Source of the DNA: Neobacillus endophyticus
Lineage (GTDB): Bacteria; Bacillota; Bacilli; Bacillales; Cytobacillaceae
DNA: 64,000 nt
Reading direction: 5' to 3'
Assembly (NCBI RefSeq): GCF_013248975.1
Contig: NZ_JABRWH010000001.1
Span: 558,001 to 622,000 of the forward strand
This document shows, in pieces, positions 31,258 through 40,834 of the stretch (its first letter is position 1; every line of letters starts with the position of its first letter). A model generated the notes under the pieces. It saw only the letters and a program-made list of their open reading frames with translations. It did not search any database and was not told the origin of the DNA. A program made the position numbers and the translations under genes.

Positions 31258-31387
31258 TCTAAACGCTTACGAGGTTAGCTGTTGGATTCGGGCTTAAAGA
31301 GTTGCCCTACCTTTTAAAAAGGATTCACCCCAAGTACTAATGTACAAAAATTGGGTCCCCCGCTCCATTCGGATTAAGCGATTTTAG
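31258..31387 (-). ncRNA. c-di-AMP riboswitch (ydaO/yuaA class) upstream of nfeD-floT
   Basis: The minus strand carries the diagnostic blocks in order: AATCCGAATGGAGCGGGGGA, CCCAAT, GGGGTGAATCC, TAGGGCAACTCTT, GCCCGAATCC, CAGCTAACCTCGTAAGCG. P1 closes between AATCGCTT and AAGCGTTT. Members of this class bind two c-di-AMP molecules and usually turn transcription off. The nearest downstream gene is nfeD, 94 bp past the terminator. Confidence 0.95.
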
Positions 31388-31421
31388 GCTGCAATTAATT
31401 TATAAAGCTTTATTTACGATA

Positions 31422-31450
31422 AATATATTCCTTTATATTCCATTTGTAAA
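31422..31450 (-). promoter_or_regulatory. Promoter of the c-di-AMP riboswitch leader
   Basis: The minus strand has TTTACA (31445-31450), a 17-nt spacer and TATATT (31422-31427), about 35 nt before the aptamer P1. This makes the riboswitch an independent leader rather than readthrough from the upstream ABC operon. Confidence 0.65.
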
Positions 31451-31526
31451 CAAAAAAATAAAATCTCCTTGCGGCTTAATGAAAAAAGAAATAAAAAAAA
31501 GTGCCATAGCCTTTAGCCACAACACC

Positions 31527-32261
31527 CTACTGTAACATATTCAAAAACTTTCTCGTGCGTTCCTCTTTTGGATGGTTGAAGATTTCTTCCGGTTTATTCC
31601 GCTCGACGATCACACCGCCGTCCATGAACACCACCTCATCTGCCACATCTTGAGCAAAACGCATTTCATGGGTTACGACAATCATCGTCATCCCTTCCTG
31701 GGCAAGATCCTTCATAACCTTTAATACTTCTCCTACAAGCTCTGGATCGAGCGCAGATGTTGGCTCATCGAACAGCATAACCTCCGGCTCCATTGCCAAT
31801 GCTCGGGCAATTCCAACGCGCTGCTGCTGACCGCCGGATAACTGTGCCGGATAGTAGTCGAATTTATCGCCAAGACCAACTTTTTCAAGGAGGATTTGTG
31901 CTTTTTTTCTGGCGCTTGCTTGATCCTCGCCCTTTACAATAACAGGCCCCTCCATAACATTCTCCAAGGCTGTTTTGTGAGGGAATAAATTATAACTTTG
32001 AAAAACCATCCCAGTTAATCGCCTGAACGCGGCAATACTTTTTTTCGAAACTTTATCGGAAAAATCGAGACTGTTTCCTTCGATGGAAATAACCCCTTTG
32101 GTCGGTGTTTCTAACACGTTCAAACAGCGCAGCATCGTTGTCTTTCCTGAACCCGATGGCCCAATGACAACTACCACTTTGCCTTTTTCCACATTGAGGT
32201 CAATTCCTTTAAGTACCTCTAACGTACCAAATTGTTTATTCAATCCTTTAATTGAGATCAT
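31527..32261 (-). CDS. Polar amino acid (cystine-type) ABC transporter ATPase
   Basis: This ATPase of the PAAT importer family has 244 aa, matching TcyC/GlnQ-like proteins. Walker A is GPSGSGKTT (33-41), the Q-loop is [12 protein letters not shown], the signature is [15 protein letters not shown], Walker B is [14 protein letters not shown], and the H-loop is VVTHEM. It is third in a binding protein-permease-ATPase operon. The order and lengths match B. subtilis tcyABC (cystine), but other polar amino acids cannot be excluded. Confidence 0.9.
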   Translation of the reverse strand: MISIKGLNKQFGTLEVLKGIDLNVEKGKVVVVIGPSGSGKTTMLRCLNVLETPTKGVISIEGNSLDFSDKVSKKSIAAFRRLTGMVFQSYNLFPHKTALENVMEGPVIVKGEDQASARKKAQILLEKVGLGDKFDYYPAQLSGGQQQRVGIARALAMEPEVMLFDEPTSALDPELVGEVLKVMKDLAQEGMTMIVVTHEMRFAQDVADEVVFMDGGVIVERNKPEEIFNHPKEERTRKFLNMLQ

Positions 32262-32317
32262 CGGTCAAACTCCCTTTTTCAACTCATACAAAGTTTTTAA
32301 TTATTGGCCTCATTTTA

Positions 32318-33004
32318 TTAGGCCAAATACCGATCCATTCTTTTTTCCAAGAATTGCTGAACAATGGATAGTAGAAAGCAAATGACCCAATACAATAAAG
32401 CAGCTTCTGAATAAACCAATAAAAATTCATAGTTTCGGGAAGCTATTTCCTGTGCATGGCGAAACATTTCGGTAACAAGTACAAGTGACGCAAGCGATGT
32501 ATCTTTAACAAGACTGATAAACGTATTGGATAATGGCGGGACGGATACTCTTGCGGCTTGGGGCAGAATAATTCTTCTTAATGCCTGGGAATAAGACATC
32601 CCAATCGAATATGCTGCTTCCCATTGTCCTTTTGGTGTAGAGAGAATTGCTGCCCGAATGATTTCCGATGCATAGGCTCCAACGTTTAAGGAAAAACCAA
32701 TGACCGCAGAAGGATACGGATCAAGGGTGACACCGATATTAGGCAGCCCATAGAAAATAATGAAAAGCTGAACCAATAATGGTGTACCGCGAATGATCGA
32801 AACATAGATTCTTGCAATGATTTGCAAAAATTTAATACTTGAAATGCGGGCCAATGCTGTCAGTACGGCTAAAATGAGTCCGACAACAAAGGAAATAATG
32901 GTTAAGGGAATCGTATACATGACAGCTCCCTCCAGCATGGGCTGGAGGGAACTTTTTGCAATGTCAATTAACCGAGGGTCAGTAAAAATACTACTTAAGT
33001 ACAT
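32318..33004 (-). CDS. Polar amino acid (cystine-type) ABC transporter permease
   Basis: This is a His/Glu/Gln/Arg/opine-family permease of about 228 aa with four to five membrane segments. The EAA loop reads [21 protein letters not shown], one residue over the quotable window, so only [10 protein letters not shown] is given as the key part. The open frame extends to 33052, but that would overlap the binding-protein gene by 60 bp. ATG at 33004 ([10 protein letters not shown]) gives a 14-bp overlap typical of coupled genes. The ribosome site is weak. Confidence 0.88.
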   Translation of the reverse strand: MYLSSIFTDPRLIDIAKSSLQPMLEGAVMYTIPLTIISFVVGLILAVLTALARISSIKFLQIIARIYVSIIRGTPLLVQLFIIFYGLPNIGVTLDPYPSAVIGFSLNVGAYASEIIRAAILSTPKGQWEAAYSIGMSYSQALRRIILPQAARVSVPPLSNTFISLVKDTSLASLVLVTEMFRHAQEIASRNYEFLLVYSEAALLYWVICFLLSIVQQFLEKRMDRYLA

Positions 33005-33824
33005 CTTGACCAAACCATTTCTCAGAGATTTTTTTGTATGTGCCGTCAGCAATCATGTCTTTTAATGCCTTATTTACAGCATCCACAAGTGTATTAGAAC
33101 CTTTTCTGAACATAAATGCACTTTGTGATGCATCAGCGCTGGTAGCTGCAATTTTCACCGGTGCATTTGGTTTTTGTTTTGTATAATCTAGGAATGCAAT
33201 TTTGTCATTCACCGTTACGTCAACACGCTTTTGAGAAAGAAGCTCAATTGCTTGTTCAAAGCCGTCTACGCCGACAATTTTAGCACCATATTTTTTCGCC
33301 AAATCTGCATAGTTACTTGTCAATGATTGTGCAGAGTTTAAGCCTTTAATGTCATTGAAAGATTTTACTTTATTGTTGTTCTTCGCAGTAATAACAACAG
33401 CTTCTGAAGTGATATACGAGCTTGAGAAATCATATTTTTTCTGACGGTCAGGATTAATGCCTACTTCATTGGCGATCATGTCAAAACGTTTTGCGTCAAG
33501 GCCTGCAAACATGGCATCCCATTGAGTTTCTTTAAATTCCGCTTTCACACCAAGGCGCTTTGCTACTTCTTGGGCAATCTCAACATCAAAACCAGTTAGT
33601 TTGCCGCTGTTATCATGGAACGTGAATGGAGAATATGTACCTTCAGTACCAATTGTCAGTACACCTGCATCCTTTACTTGTTTCAATAAATCCCCGCCTG
33701 CTGTCTGGCTGGAATCGGATTTTTTTGTATTATCGCCTGTTTTATTGTTATCTGCAGTACCGCAAGCAGATAGTAAAAACATAAAACTTAAAACTAGAGT
33801 AAAAATAACTGATAATTTTTTCAT
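32991..33824 (-). CDS. Cystine-type ABC transporter substrate-binding lipoprotein
   Basis: This extracellular solute-binding protein of family 3 has 277 aa. The signal peptide ends at the lipobox LLSACG (Cys about 21), followed by an Asn/Ser/Thr-rich linker. The ligand-binding blocks [28 protein letters not shown] and [16 protein letters not shown] are typical. It is first in the operon, with AGGGGGT before ATG. Like TcyA it likely binds cystine; substrate is by analogy. Confidence 0.88.
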   Translation of the reverse strand: MKKLSVIFTLVLSFMFLLSACGTADNNKTGDNTKKSDSSQTAGGDLLKQVKDAGVLTIGTEGTYSPFTFHDNSGKLTGFDVEIAQEVAKRLGVKAEFKETQWDAMFAGLDAKRFDMIANEVGINPDRQKKYDFSSSYITSEAVVITAKNNNKVKSFNDIKGLNSAQSLTSNYADLAKKYGAKIVGVDGFEQAIELLSQKRVDVTVNDKIAFLDYTKQKPNAPVKIAATSADASQSAFMFRKGSNTLVDAVNKALKDMIADGTYKKISEKWFGQDVLK

Positions 33825-33940
33825 TTCTATACCCCCTAATTCTGATAGTTCTTGTTGGATTTATTAATCATCTTAGTATAAGATCGCCATTCTGTCAAAG
33901 GATTTATAGGGTTATTTTCCCCATTTTAAAAAAATAAAAC

Positions 33941-33961
33941 CCATCAGAATCTCTCTGATGG
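33941..33961 (-). terminator. Terminator of the APC permease gene
   Basis: The minus strand reads CCATCAGAG, AGATT, CTGATGG, then GTTTTATTTTTTT, just past the stop at 33970. Confidence 0.87.
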
Positions 33962-33969
33962 ATTTTTAA

Positions 33970-35394
33970 TTAGGCAGATACTGTATTTTTTTGTTCTACC
34001 TTTTCCTGTTTTTTCATCAGCGGGCGGCAGAAGAATAAACCACTGGCCAACAGGAGTACACCATAAGTAAAGGTTTTAATGTCCGCTGTCCCTGCAATAA
34101 TGACCCATGTTGAATAAATGGTAGCCAAAATGGCAATGACGCCATCCATCCACCTTGTTTTATTGCCTTCATATGTTTCACCAGTGATCACTAATTTCAT
34201 CTGATAGATTGAAGAAATAAAATACGGAACTAAATAGGCCAGGGTAGCTATTAATACAATAAAGTCAAATGCCCCAGAAATCGATTTGGAAACAGTTGAA
34301 AAAATAAACAATTGACCTAATCCATTTGTTAATAAAAGCGAAAAAACAGGCAATCCCTTTTTATTTTCCTTCATAAAGCTTGGCAGGAATAATCTCTGCT
34401 TTGCCGCTTGATAAGGTACTTCCGCACTTAGCATAACCCAGCCAATGGTCGACCCGAATAAGCTAATTAAACCTATTGCTGCAAGAACCTTACAGCCTAA
34501 AGGACCCATAACAGTCTGAATGGCATCTATTAATGGTTTGTCAGAGTGGATCAATGTTTTTTGGTCGAGCATACCCATGGCAAGAAAGCTGATTCCGACA
34601 TAAATAACCAGAGAGATCAATAGCCCTAGAATGGTTGCTCCTTTTATGTCGGAGCTTTTTTTAGCTCGACCTGAAAACACCATAGCCGATTCAATTCCGA
34701 TAAAGGCCCACAAAGTATTAACAGCTGCATTATTCACTTGCGGCAGCAGACCGAGCGTATGTCCGGCAGCGTCTGTACGCGGCGCCACAAACGGCAAGAT
34801 ATTGCTTTTTTGAAATGCAAACAACCCAACGATGATAAATAAGAAAAATCCTGCCACTTTAGCAGCTGTAGCTACAAAGTTTAACCTTCCGGCGCTTTCC
34901 ATTCCGCGTAAAATAATGAAATGTATTCCCCATAACAGGATCGTGCATATTATAAATGTCAATCCATTTCCTACTCTTAATGTGAAGCCGTTAATGGTAA
35001 CCAATGGAGCATTGCTTGTTAAAACGGGAAAGAAGGTTGACAGGTACCCCGCAAAAGTGGTTATGACCGCAACAATACCGGCAATATTTCCAATCCAGTA
35101 GCCCCAAGAAGACATAAATCCTGATAGGGTAGAAGCTTTGGAACCTTGTTTAAACAGTTGGCCGGCATATATTTGCGGTCCACCCTGAATATTGGGCTTT
35201 CGGATCCCCAAATTGCCAAATACCAAAGCAAGCATTAATACTCCAAAGCCAGTAAGCAGCCATGCTGCAATAACTCCTGCAGGACTTGCTGCTGCTGAAA
35301 GCGATCTTGGCAGCATAAATATACCAGAACCAACCATATTTCCAACAACAAGTGCGGTTAACAGCCAAAATCCTAATTTATTTGTTTTTCCCAT
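33970..35394 (-). CDS. APC-superfamily amino acid permease/antiporter
   Basis: This APC-family transporter has 474 aa and about twelve membrane helices. The first helix carries GNMVGSGIFMLP, the substrate-site GSGIF motif of the family. It is related to the ArcD proteins in this window but diverged, so basic amino acid or polyamine exchange is likely though not certain. The frame extends to 35448, but ATG at 35394 lies after GAGAGGAG. A strong sigma-A promoter and its own terminator make it monocistronic. Confidence 0.85.
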   Translation of the reverse strand: MGKTNKLGFWLLTALVVGNMVGSGIFMLPRSLSAAASPAGVIAAWLLTGFGVLMLALVFGNLGIRKPNIQGGPQIYAGQLFKQGSKASTLSGFMSSWGYWIGNIAGIVAVITTFAGYLSTFFPVLTSNAPLVTINGFTLRVGNGLTFIICTILLWGIHFIILRGMESAGRLNFVATAAKVAGFFLFIIVGLFAFQKSNILPFVAPRTDAAGHTLGLLPQVNNAAVNTLWAFIGIESAMVFSGRAKKSSDIKGATILGLLISLVIYVGISFLAMGMLDQKTLIHSDKPLIDAIQTVMGPLGCKVLAAIGLISLFGSTIGWVMLSAEVPYQAAKQRLFLPSFMKENKKGLPVFSLLLTNGLGQLFIFSTVSKSISGAFDFIVLIATLAYLVPYFISSIYQMKLVITGETYEGNKTRWMDGVIAILATIYSTWVIIAGTADIKTFTYGVLLLASGLFFCRPLMKKQEKVEQKNTVSA

Positions 35395-35456
35395 AAAGCA
35401 AACTCCTCTCAAGTTGCATAACTTTTTCAAAATAACATTCCGTTTCATCCGCTTTT

Positions 35457-35485
35457 AGAATAATCCCGCCCATATCCTTTGTCAA
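35457..35485 (-). promoter_or_regulatory. Sigma-A promoter of the APC permease gene
   Basis: The minus strand has TTGACA (35480-35485), a 17-nt spacer and TATTCT (35457-35462), about 65 bp upstream of the start codon. Confidence 0.8.
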
Positions 35486-35543
35486 TAAAAAATTTTACTT
35501 TGCTAAAGTATTAGAGAATTAAAATATTTTAGCGAAAAATAAA

Positions 35544-35564
35544 AACCCGTCCAAAGGACGGGTT
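35544..35564 (-). terminator. Terminator of nadE
   Basis: The minus strand has AACCCGTCC, TTT, GGACGGGTT followed by TTTATTTTT, about 57 bp after the nadE stop. Confidence 0.87.
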
Positions 35565-35620
35565 AATAAATAAACGTAAACGGCTGCCAGTGATATATCG
35601 CGGCCGCTGATATGAAAATC

Positions 35621-36442
35621 TTATTTCCACCAGTCATCAAACATAGATACTGGAAGACGGCGTTTATGTTCTGTTACCAGATAACGTTTTTCAATCTTTT
35701 CAGCAACCTCTGGTGAAATGGCCTTTCCTTCTAAATAATCATCCAGTTCATCATAAGAAATTCCAAGCTCTGTCTCATCCGCTTGACCTGGCTTATGGTC
35801 AAGAAGATCGGCTGTAGGGACCTTAAGATAAAGTCGTTCATCCGCTCCAAGCTCTTTCAATAATGCTTTTCCCTGACGCTTTGTTAGACCGGATAACGGA
35901 AGAATATCTGCCCCGCCATCGCCGTACTTGGTAAAAAATCCTGTTACCGCCTCTGCAGCATGATCAGTGCCGATAACAAGAAGCCCTTCCATTCCGCCTA
36001 CCGCGTATTGGGCGATCATTCTCATTCTTGCCTTCACATTCCCTTTATGATAATCGCTTAACGCTTCACCTTGAACACTGGCGTTATACTCGTTTTGCAC
36101 TTCATCTACAGGTGATTTGACATTAAAAACCACTTCACGGTCTGCACGAATAAAGGCAAGGGAACGCATGGCATCCTCCTCATCCTTCTGGACACCATAG
36201 GGAAGTCGGACTGCTATAAATTGTACGTCTGTTCCTTCCTTACGCATCTCCTCAACCGTCAGCTGAGCAAGTCTTCCGGCAAGTGTAGAGTCCTGTCCCC
36301 CGCTGATTCCCAAAACGTAACCCTTCGCTTTTGTTTTCAGCAAATAATTTTTCAAAAAGTCGATCCGTTTGCGGATTTCTTCCTTCGGATTAATGTCGGG
36401 GCTAACATTTAAATCTTGCATAATTTGCTGCTGCAAATTCAT
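35621..36442 (-). CDS. nadE: Ammonia-dependent NAD synthetase NadE
   Basis: NadE, 273 aa, makes NAD from deamido-NAD, ATP and ammonia. The PP-loop ATP motif is [13 protein letters not shown] (about 45-57). [13 protein letters not shown] and [20 protein letters not shown] are signature blocks of the short, ammonia-using enzyme without a glutaminase domain. AGGAGG lies 9 nt before ATG. It starts 69 bp after the serine hydrolase gene. Confidence 0.96.
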   Translation of the reverse strand: MNLQQQIMQDLNVSPDINPKEEIRKRIDFLKNYLLKTKAKGYVLGISGGQDSTLAGRLAQLTVEEMRKEGTDVQFIAVRLPYGVQKDEEDAMRSLAFIRADREVVFNVKSPVDEVQNEYNASVQGEALSDYHKGNVKARMRMIAQYAVGGMEGLLVIGTDHAAEAVTGFFTKYGDGGADILPLSGLTKRQGKALLKELGADERLYLKVPTADLLDHKPGQADETELGISYDELDDYLEGKAISPEVAEKIEKRYLVTEHKRRLPVSMFDDWWK

Positions 36443-36511
36443 CCTAAAGTACCTCCTAAAGTGAGTAGTGATATATGTAATCTACCATACTTTTCGTTTA
36501 TTCGCCTATTT

Positions 36512-37591
36512 TCAGCTGTTTGAAGATAACTGATAAAGATCTTCGGCCATTTTATGAATATCTGTCTGTTTATCCCGAGTGTTCAGCAGAATGGCTATGG
36601 CCGTTTTATCATGATAGTAGGCATGTATCGATTCAAAGCCGCTCAGAACCCCTCTGCTGTAATAGCGATTGCCTTTATTATACACACCTAAACCATAGGA
36701 GGAAGTCGATCCAGGTGTCAGCATTTTTTTTACACTTGGTGTTGATATAAGCTTTCCTCCCATTAAAGCCTGATCAAATAAACATAAATCCAATACGGTT
36801 GAATAGATATCACCACACCCAAACAAGAGCGGAATATTTAGTTTCGGAGCAAGGATGACCTGGCGGCCCGCTTTCACATAACCAACCGAACGATATGGTG
36901 CAGGATTCTTTGTTGTCATAAAGCCGGAATGATGCATCATCGCTTTATCGAAAATATTTTTTTGAATATAATCGTGAAGCGGTTCCCCTGCTGTTTTTTC
37001 GACAATAAGGCCAAGTATAAAATAGTTAATATCATTGTAATCCCACTTCGAGCCAGCAGGGAATTTAACTTCATCGTTTACGATTTTCTGCATAATGTCT
37101 GATGGCTTTGGATCTCGGTTTAGAATGATCGGCGTCTTTACACCTGAAGTGTGATTTAATAAATGAAGCAGTTTGATTTGATCTCCGTTTGGAAAATCAG
37201 GAATATACTTAGAAATCGGATCAAGCACATTGAGTTTTCCTTTTTCCTGAAGTTGAATCACACTGACAGCTACAATGGATTTGGTGATCGAACCGATCGG
37301 ATATGTTGTCTCGGCAGTATTAGTCATTCTTTTATTAAAATTGGAGAAACCGGCCCCTTCGTTAAACAGGATTTTTTCCCCTTTCAAAATTGCAATACTG
37401 CCATTTATATCATTGGAACGAATATAGTCCCTTATCTTCCAAGCAATGTTCGCCTGCTTTTGAGCAATGGCCCGGTGCCCGCTTTTTGCGGAGACAATGC
37501 GTTCTTGCTGTGAATACTGGGATTGACAGCCAGTCTGGGAAGCGCCCATAATGACTGCAAGCAGCGGGACGATTAAGCTTTTAATCTTCAC
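36512..37591 (-). CDS. Beta-lactamase-family serine hydrolase, exported
   Basis: This penicillin-binding-like serine hydrolase has 359 aa. An N-terminal export signal ends near GASQTGCQS, where Cys about 22 could be lipidated although the lipobox is non-classical. The SxxK motif is SITK at about 101-104, and the second motif is YND, in place of the usual YxN, near WDYNDINYF. It is similar to class C beta-lactamase/D-Ala-D-Ala carboxypeptidase homologues whose substrates are mostly unknown. The start is GTG at 37591. Confidence 0.8.
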   Translation of the reverse strand: MKIKSLIVPLLAVIMGASQTGCQSQYSQQERIVSAKSGHRAIAQKQANIAWKIRDYIRSNDINGSIAILKGEKILFNEGAGFSNFNKRMTNTAETTYPIGSITKSIVAVSVIQLQEKGKLNVLDPISKYIPDFPNGDQIKLLHLLNHTSGVKTPIILNRDPKPSDIMQKIVNDEVKFPAGSKWDYNDINYFILGLIVEKTAGEPLHDYIQKNIFDKAMMHHSGFMTTKNPAPYRSVGYVKAGRQVILAPKLNIPLLFGCGDIYSTVLDLCLFDQALMGGKLISTPSVKKMLTPGSTSSYGLGVYNKGNRYYSRGVLSGFESIHAYYHDKTAIAILLNTRDKQTDIHKMAEDLYQLSSNS

Positions 37592-37742
37592 GTTGTCACA
37601 TCTTCTTTCTGGATTCCAGTTTTATCTATGCCTTATTATGGATAAAAGGAAATGTATTTATTTGTGAAATTGTCTGTTTATTGAGGTACTCACGAACAAA
37701 AAATAGGGTATACATGACTTGTAAACCCTGACGGAGGTATGA

Positions 37743-38258
37743 ATGATGGATGCAAAAACATGCAATGAGTCAAGAGTGGTAAGAACAAGCAGGATTTTCC
37801 CTAATGATGTAAACAATCATAATACACTGTTTGGTGGAAAATTAATGAGTGATATTGATATGCTGGCATCTATAACGGCTGGAAGGCATAGCCGAAAAGA
37901 GTGTGTTACGGCATCAACCGATTCTGTGGATTTCTTAAGCCCTATTACACCAAAGGATTCCGTCTGTATGGAATCTTTCGTTACCTGGACTGGTACAACT
38001 TCAATGGAGGTTTTTGTTAAAGTGATTGCAGAAAATCTGTTAACTGGTGATCGTAAAATTGCTGCCACAGCTTTTTTGACCTTTGTCGCACTTGATGACA
38101 ACGGCCAACCTTCTGGAGTCCCTGGGATCATCCCAGAAACGGAAGAGGAGAAGAAACTCTTTGAAACAGGAAAAGAACGAGCCGAAAAGCGGAAATTGCA
38201 TCGAAAAAACAGTAAAGAACTGGCAAGCTATTTTACCACAAGGAAGCCATGGGAATAA
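37743..38258 (+). CDS. ykhA: Acyl-CoA thioesterase, hotdog fold (YkhA-like)
   Basis: This hotdog-fold acyl-CoA thioesterase of 171 aa hydrolyses acyl-CoA to free fatty acid. The block DVNNHNTLFGGKLMSDID carries the conserved Asn and Gly/Gly residues; VTASTDSVDFLSPI forms the second conserved strand. Two adjacent ATG codons (37743, 37746) follow GGAGG; the second has better spacing. It is monocistronic, on the opposite strand to its neighbours. Confidence 0.9.
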   Translation: MMDAKTCNESRVVRTSRIFPNDVNNHNTLFGGKLMSDIDMLASITAGRHSRKECVTASTDSVDFLSPITPKDSVCMESFVTWTGTTSMEVFVKVIAENLLTGDRKIAATAFLTFVALDDNGQPSGVPGIIPETEEEKKLFETGKERAEKRKLHRKNSKELASYFTTRKPWE

Positions 38259-38276
38259 AAACATTGGAAGTAATAA

Positions 38277-38300
38277 GGTTCGCGCTTTCTGCCGCGAACC
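38277..38300 (+). terminator. Terminator of the thioesterase gene
   Basis: GGTTCGCG, TTTCTGC, CGCGAACC, then TTTTACTGTAATTT, 18 bp past the stop. It lies next to the convergent DUF3231 gene. Confidence 0.87.
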
Positions 38301-38302
38301 TT

Positions 38303-39304
38303 TTACTGTAATTTTTGTAATTTTCTCCGATCCGGTGCATGCGGAGGCATTTCCAGCCAGCCGCGATCAACCATTATATTAAATCCCTTCGCACCATACA
38401 TTAAAACCTCTGCGATATATTTTTCATATTGCAGAGCCAAATCTGTTCTCATCGATAAAGAAAGGGCATGGCCAATCAAAGTGATATCTATTGCATTCAG
38501 CGAATGAAATAGCATAACCACTAGTCGATCAGAAAACGGAGGAATGGTCGAATCCGATACTTCCACATTTAACGGGACATTCCCCAACAGTTCCTCTCTT
38601 TTTAGAATATCATTAAAGGTGTTAATTTGTTTCTCAGAAATTTTCTTTCCTTCCTGGATATATTCATGAATTTCTTTATCTTTTACTACCTGGAGCAAAC
38701 CCATACATAGAAGGATGGAGAAATAATTTCGTTCCGTATTAAAAAAAATTTCCGTTATCTCAACCGCATTAATAGGTCTCTTTTTTCCAAAACCGCTGAT
38801 ATAGGATTTTTTTTCAACAAACTCCACTTCTTTTGGATAAGGAATTTTAGGTGACCGATCATAAATACCTTTTGAGAGCATTAAAGTAGTTGCTTCCCGA
38901 TATAAAACCGTAGAATCGTTAATCATCAAACTAAAAAGGTCCATTATATCTTTTCGAGCAACATTTGCAAGAACAAAACTGATACTGATTATTGTCATTC
39001 TGCTTATGGAATAGACGAAGCTAAGGGCAAACATATCATAAAATAGTTTAGGTGCCTCCAGATTCAGATCTTTCTCTGTAAAGCCAGTAGGTAAGGGAAT
39101 GCCTTCTTCATTTAAGACCTTGGTTATCTGATCAAAATGACCTTTAACCATCTTATATGCCCGCTCCAATTGCTCCTTTACCTCTTCATCTTCAACATAA
39201 TGCAAAAAATACGTCAGCAAGCAAACTTTCATACTTTCCTGTAAATAGATTGCCCACAAACTGCCAATTTCTGAACTAGATAACATGATGCGTTGCTCGC
39301 CCAT
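38303..39304 (-). CDS. DUF3231 family protein (tandem domain)
   Basis: This 333-aa all-helical protein consists of two related DUF3231 domains of about 160 residues. Both halves start with a block around LWAIYL / IFFNTERNYFSILL and contain a short helix bundle reminiscent of ferritin-like proteins. Function is unknown; related proteins are common in spore formers. The chosen start is ATG at 39304, 9 nt after AGGAGG; the frame upstream to 39355 lacks a site. Confidence 0.78.
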   Translation of the reverse strand: MGEQRIMLSSSEIGSLWAIYLQESMKVCLLTYFLHYVEDEEVKEQLERAYKMVKGHFDQITKVLNEEGIPLPTGFTEKDLNLEAPKLFYDMFALSFVYSISRMTIISISFVLANVARKDIMDLFSLMINDSTVLYREATTLMLSKGIYDRSPKIPYPKEVEFVEKKSYISGFGKKRPINAVEITEIFFNTERNYFSILLCMGLLQVVKDKEIHEYIQEGKKISEKQINTFNDILKREELLGNVPLNVEVSDSTIPPFSDRLVVMLFHSLNAIDITLIGHALSLSMRTDLALQYEKYIAEVLMYGAKGFNIMVDRGWLEMPPHAPDRRKLQKLQ

Positions 39305-39395
39305 GAAAAAATGCCTCCTAAAAGATCCTAATAAGAATAGATTTCCAAGAAGCAATTGATTTATTCGTATTGAAAAAAAGCCATTAAAAAGGAAA

Positions 39396-39416
39396 ACCCC
39401 ATCATGATGACAGGGT
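39396..39416 (-). terminator. Terminator after the small hypothetical gene
   Basis: The minus strand arms ACCCTGTCAT and ATGATGGGGT pair with two G-U wobbles, followed by TTTCCTTTTT. Confidence 0.65.
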
Positions 39417-39430
39417 CCCTTTTTTGGTAC

Positions 39431-39664
39431 TTATACGTTATGTAAAATCATGTACAGCCGGTTTTTTCTTTCGCTTTTCTCTTCTTCAGCAGCCAAATCA
39501 TATTTTTTTAGCAAATGGAACACTTCATTTAATAAGTCTTGTGTATGTTCTTTCGCAAAAAATTGCTCAAACAACTGCTTCATTTCTTCAGGCAGATAAT
39601 CCTTCTGCGATTCATATTTTTGTTTGACATCTTCATGTGAGTGATCTAGTTTGCAAGTGCTCAT
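39431..39664 (-). CDS. Small hypothetical protein, 77 aa
   Basis: I do not recognise the family. The 77-aa product is helical and highly charged, with KQLFEQFFAKEH and FHLLKKYDLAAEE segments. The start codon is preceded by GGGGGA at 6 nt, and a terminator follows 15 bp after the stop, which supports a genuine gene. It lies 54 bp downstream of the AI-2E exporter gene and may be cotranscribed with it. Confidence 0.7.
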   Translation of the reverse strand: MSTCKLDHSHEDVKQKYESQKDYLPEEMKQLFEQFFAKEHTQDLLNEVFHLLKKYDLAAEEEKSERKNRLYMILHNV

Positions 39665-39718
39665 AACTGTTCCCCCAGCATTTTTATCTATAGAATAACA
39701 CTTTTCTGAGTATATTTT

Positions 39719-40720
39719 TCATTCTTTTTTATTGCCTGTCACTTCTAGAACATCGAGGAAAAATACAACTACCGGTATCCCTACGATTAATCCCCATATG
39801 CCAAAAAAGTGTTCTGAAAAGATCAGGACAATAAACGTATAAAAAACTGGCAGGTTGGTCTTGGAACTCATTAAATTTGGATTTAAGATATAGGTTTCGA
39901 TACTGTGAACAATCACAATCGCAATTACGACATAAAGAACGGTCATGATTCCGCCAATACTATAACCTATTAACACGAGAGGGATGAGCGAAATAATGGC
40001 TCCGGCGACAGGGATTAGCCCTAAAAGAAAAATCATAATCGATAGTCCGCCAAGCTGCGGAAAATGCAGTATCCATAAAGCTATTGTGGTTAAAATACAG
40101 TTGACTAAAGCTATGATTAATTGCGCCTCAATTACTTTTCCAAACGTATCCGCAAATTTACGGCCAAAAAATTCAATTTCCTCATAAATGGATGAAACTT
40201 TGCTTGTTTTAAAATTCTTAGTAAATTCAATTAATCGCGGTTTTTCCAAAATGAAAAACAAGCTTAATAAAATCGCCATCAGTAGCTGCAAACTTATTTT
40301 ACTAAAATCTGTAAAATATTTTAACAGAAACGTAAATCCTTGTTCTAAATAATTGGATATTTGAATTTTTTCAATCCTAGTTACAACATAATTCAGCATC
40401 ACATTATCATGCTTTAAGGTGTAAAATGCGGTTAACTGCTTGATCAATGCCCTAATCTCAGTGACAATCATTGGCATATACATAACCAACGCATAGGACA
40501 GGAGACCGACAATTCCTACATAGGTACCAACAACAATCACCTTTCGGTTCAATGGAATCTTACCTTCAATAAACAGAACTAAGCGATCCATTAGAAAAGA
40601 AAAAATAAAGGTCAGCAAAATTAAATTAATCATATCTTTCAGCAAATATAAGACAATGGCAACAAATACAAAAATCAATAACCTTTTGAAGCCGCTGCTT
40701 TGTATCATTTTATTCATCAT
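39719..40720 (-). CDS. AI-2E family transporter (UPF0118)
   Basis: This AI-2E/PerM-family membrane protein has 333 aa and six to eight membrane helices. The central glycine- and proline-rich block GLIPVAGAIISLIPLVLIG and the C-terminal GIWGLIVGIPVVVF are family features. Members export various solutes, including Na+/H+ antiport in some Bacillaceae, so the AI-2 label is not proof of quorum-signal export. GGAGA precedes ATG at 40720. Confidence 0.85.
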   Translation of the reverse strand: MMNKMIQSSGFKRLLIFVFVAIVLYLLKDMINLILLTFIFSFLMDRLVLFIEGKIPLNRKVIVVGTYVGIVGLLSYALVMYMPMIVTEIRALIKQLTAFYTLKHDNVMLNYVVTRIEKIQISNYLEQGFTFLLKYFTDFSKISLQLLMAILLSLFFILEKPRLIEFTKNFKTSKVSSIYEEIEFFGRKFADTFGKVIEAQLIIALVNCILTTIALWILHFPQLGGLSIMIFLLGLIPVAGAIISLIPLVLIGYSIGGIMTVLYVVIAIVIVHSIETYILNPNLMSSKTNLPVFYTFIVLIFSEHFFGIWGLIVGIPVVVFFLDVLEVTGNKKE

Positions 40721-40793
40721 AAACGTATCTCCATTATTTTTTTAACTTCACAGGATAATTATACCAAATTATAAAACATGTTGAAATTATTAA

Positions 40794-40817
40794 AGCAACC
40801 GGCAATAGCCGATTGCT
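40794..40817 (-). terminator. Terminator of the polysaccharide deacetylase gene
   Basis: The minus strand has AGCAATCGGC, TATT, GCCGGTTGCT, then TTAATAATTT. Confidence 0.82.
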
Positions 40818-40834
40818 TCAGAAATCCTTACAAA

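Noticed and set aside
38303-39304. Possible ferritin or catalase-like enzyme
   Set aside because: The helical pattern is similar but no ExxH metal-ligand motifs are visible; DUF3231 is the safer call.
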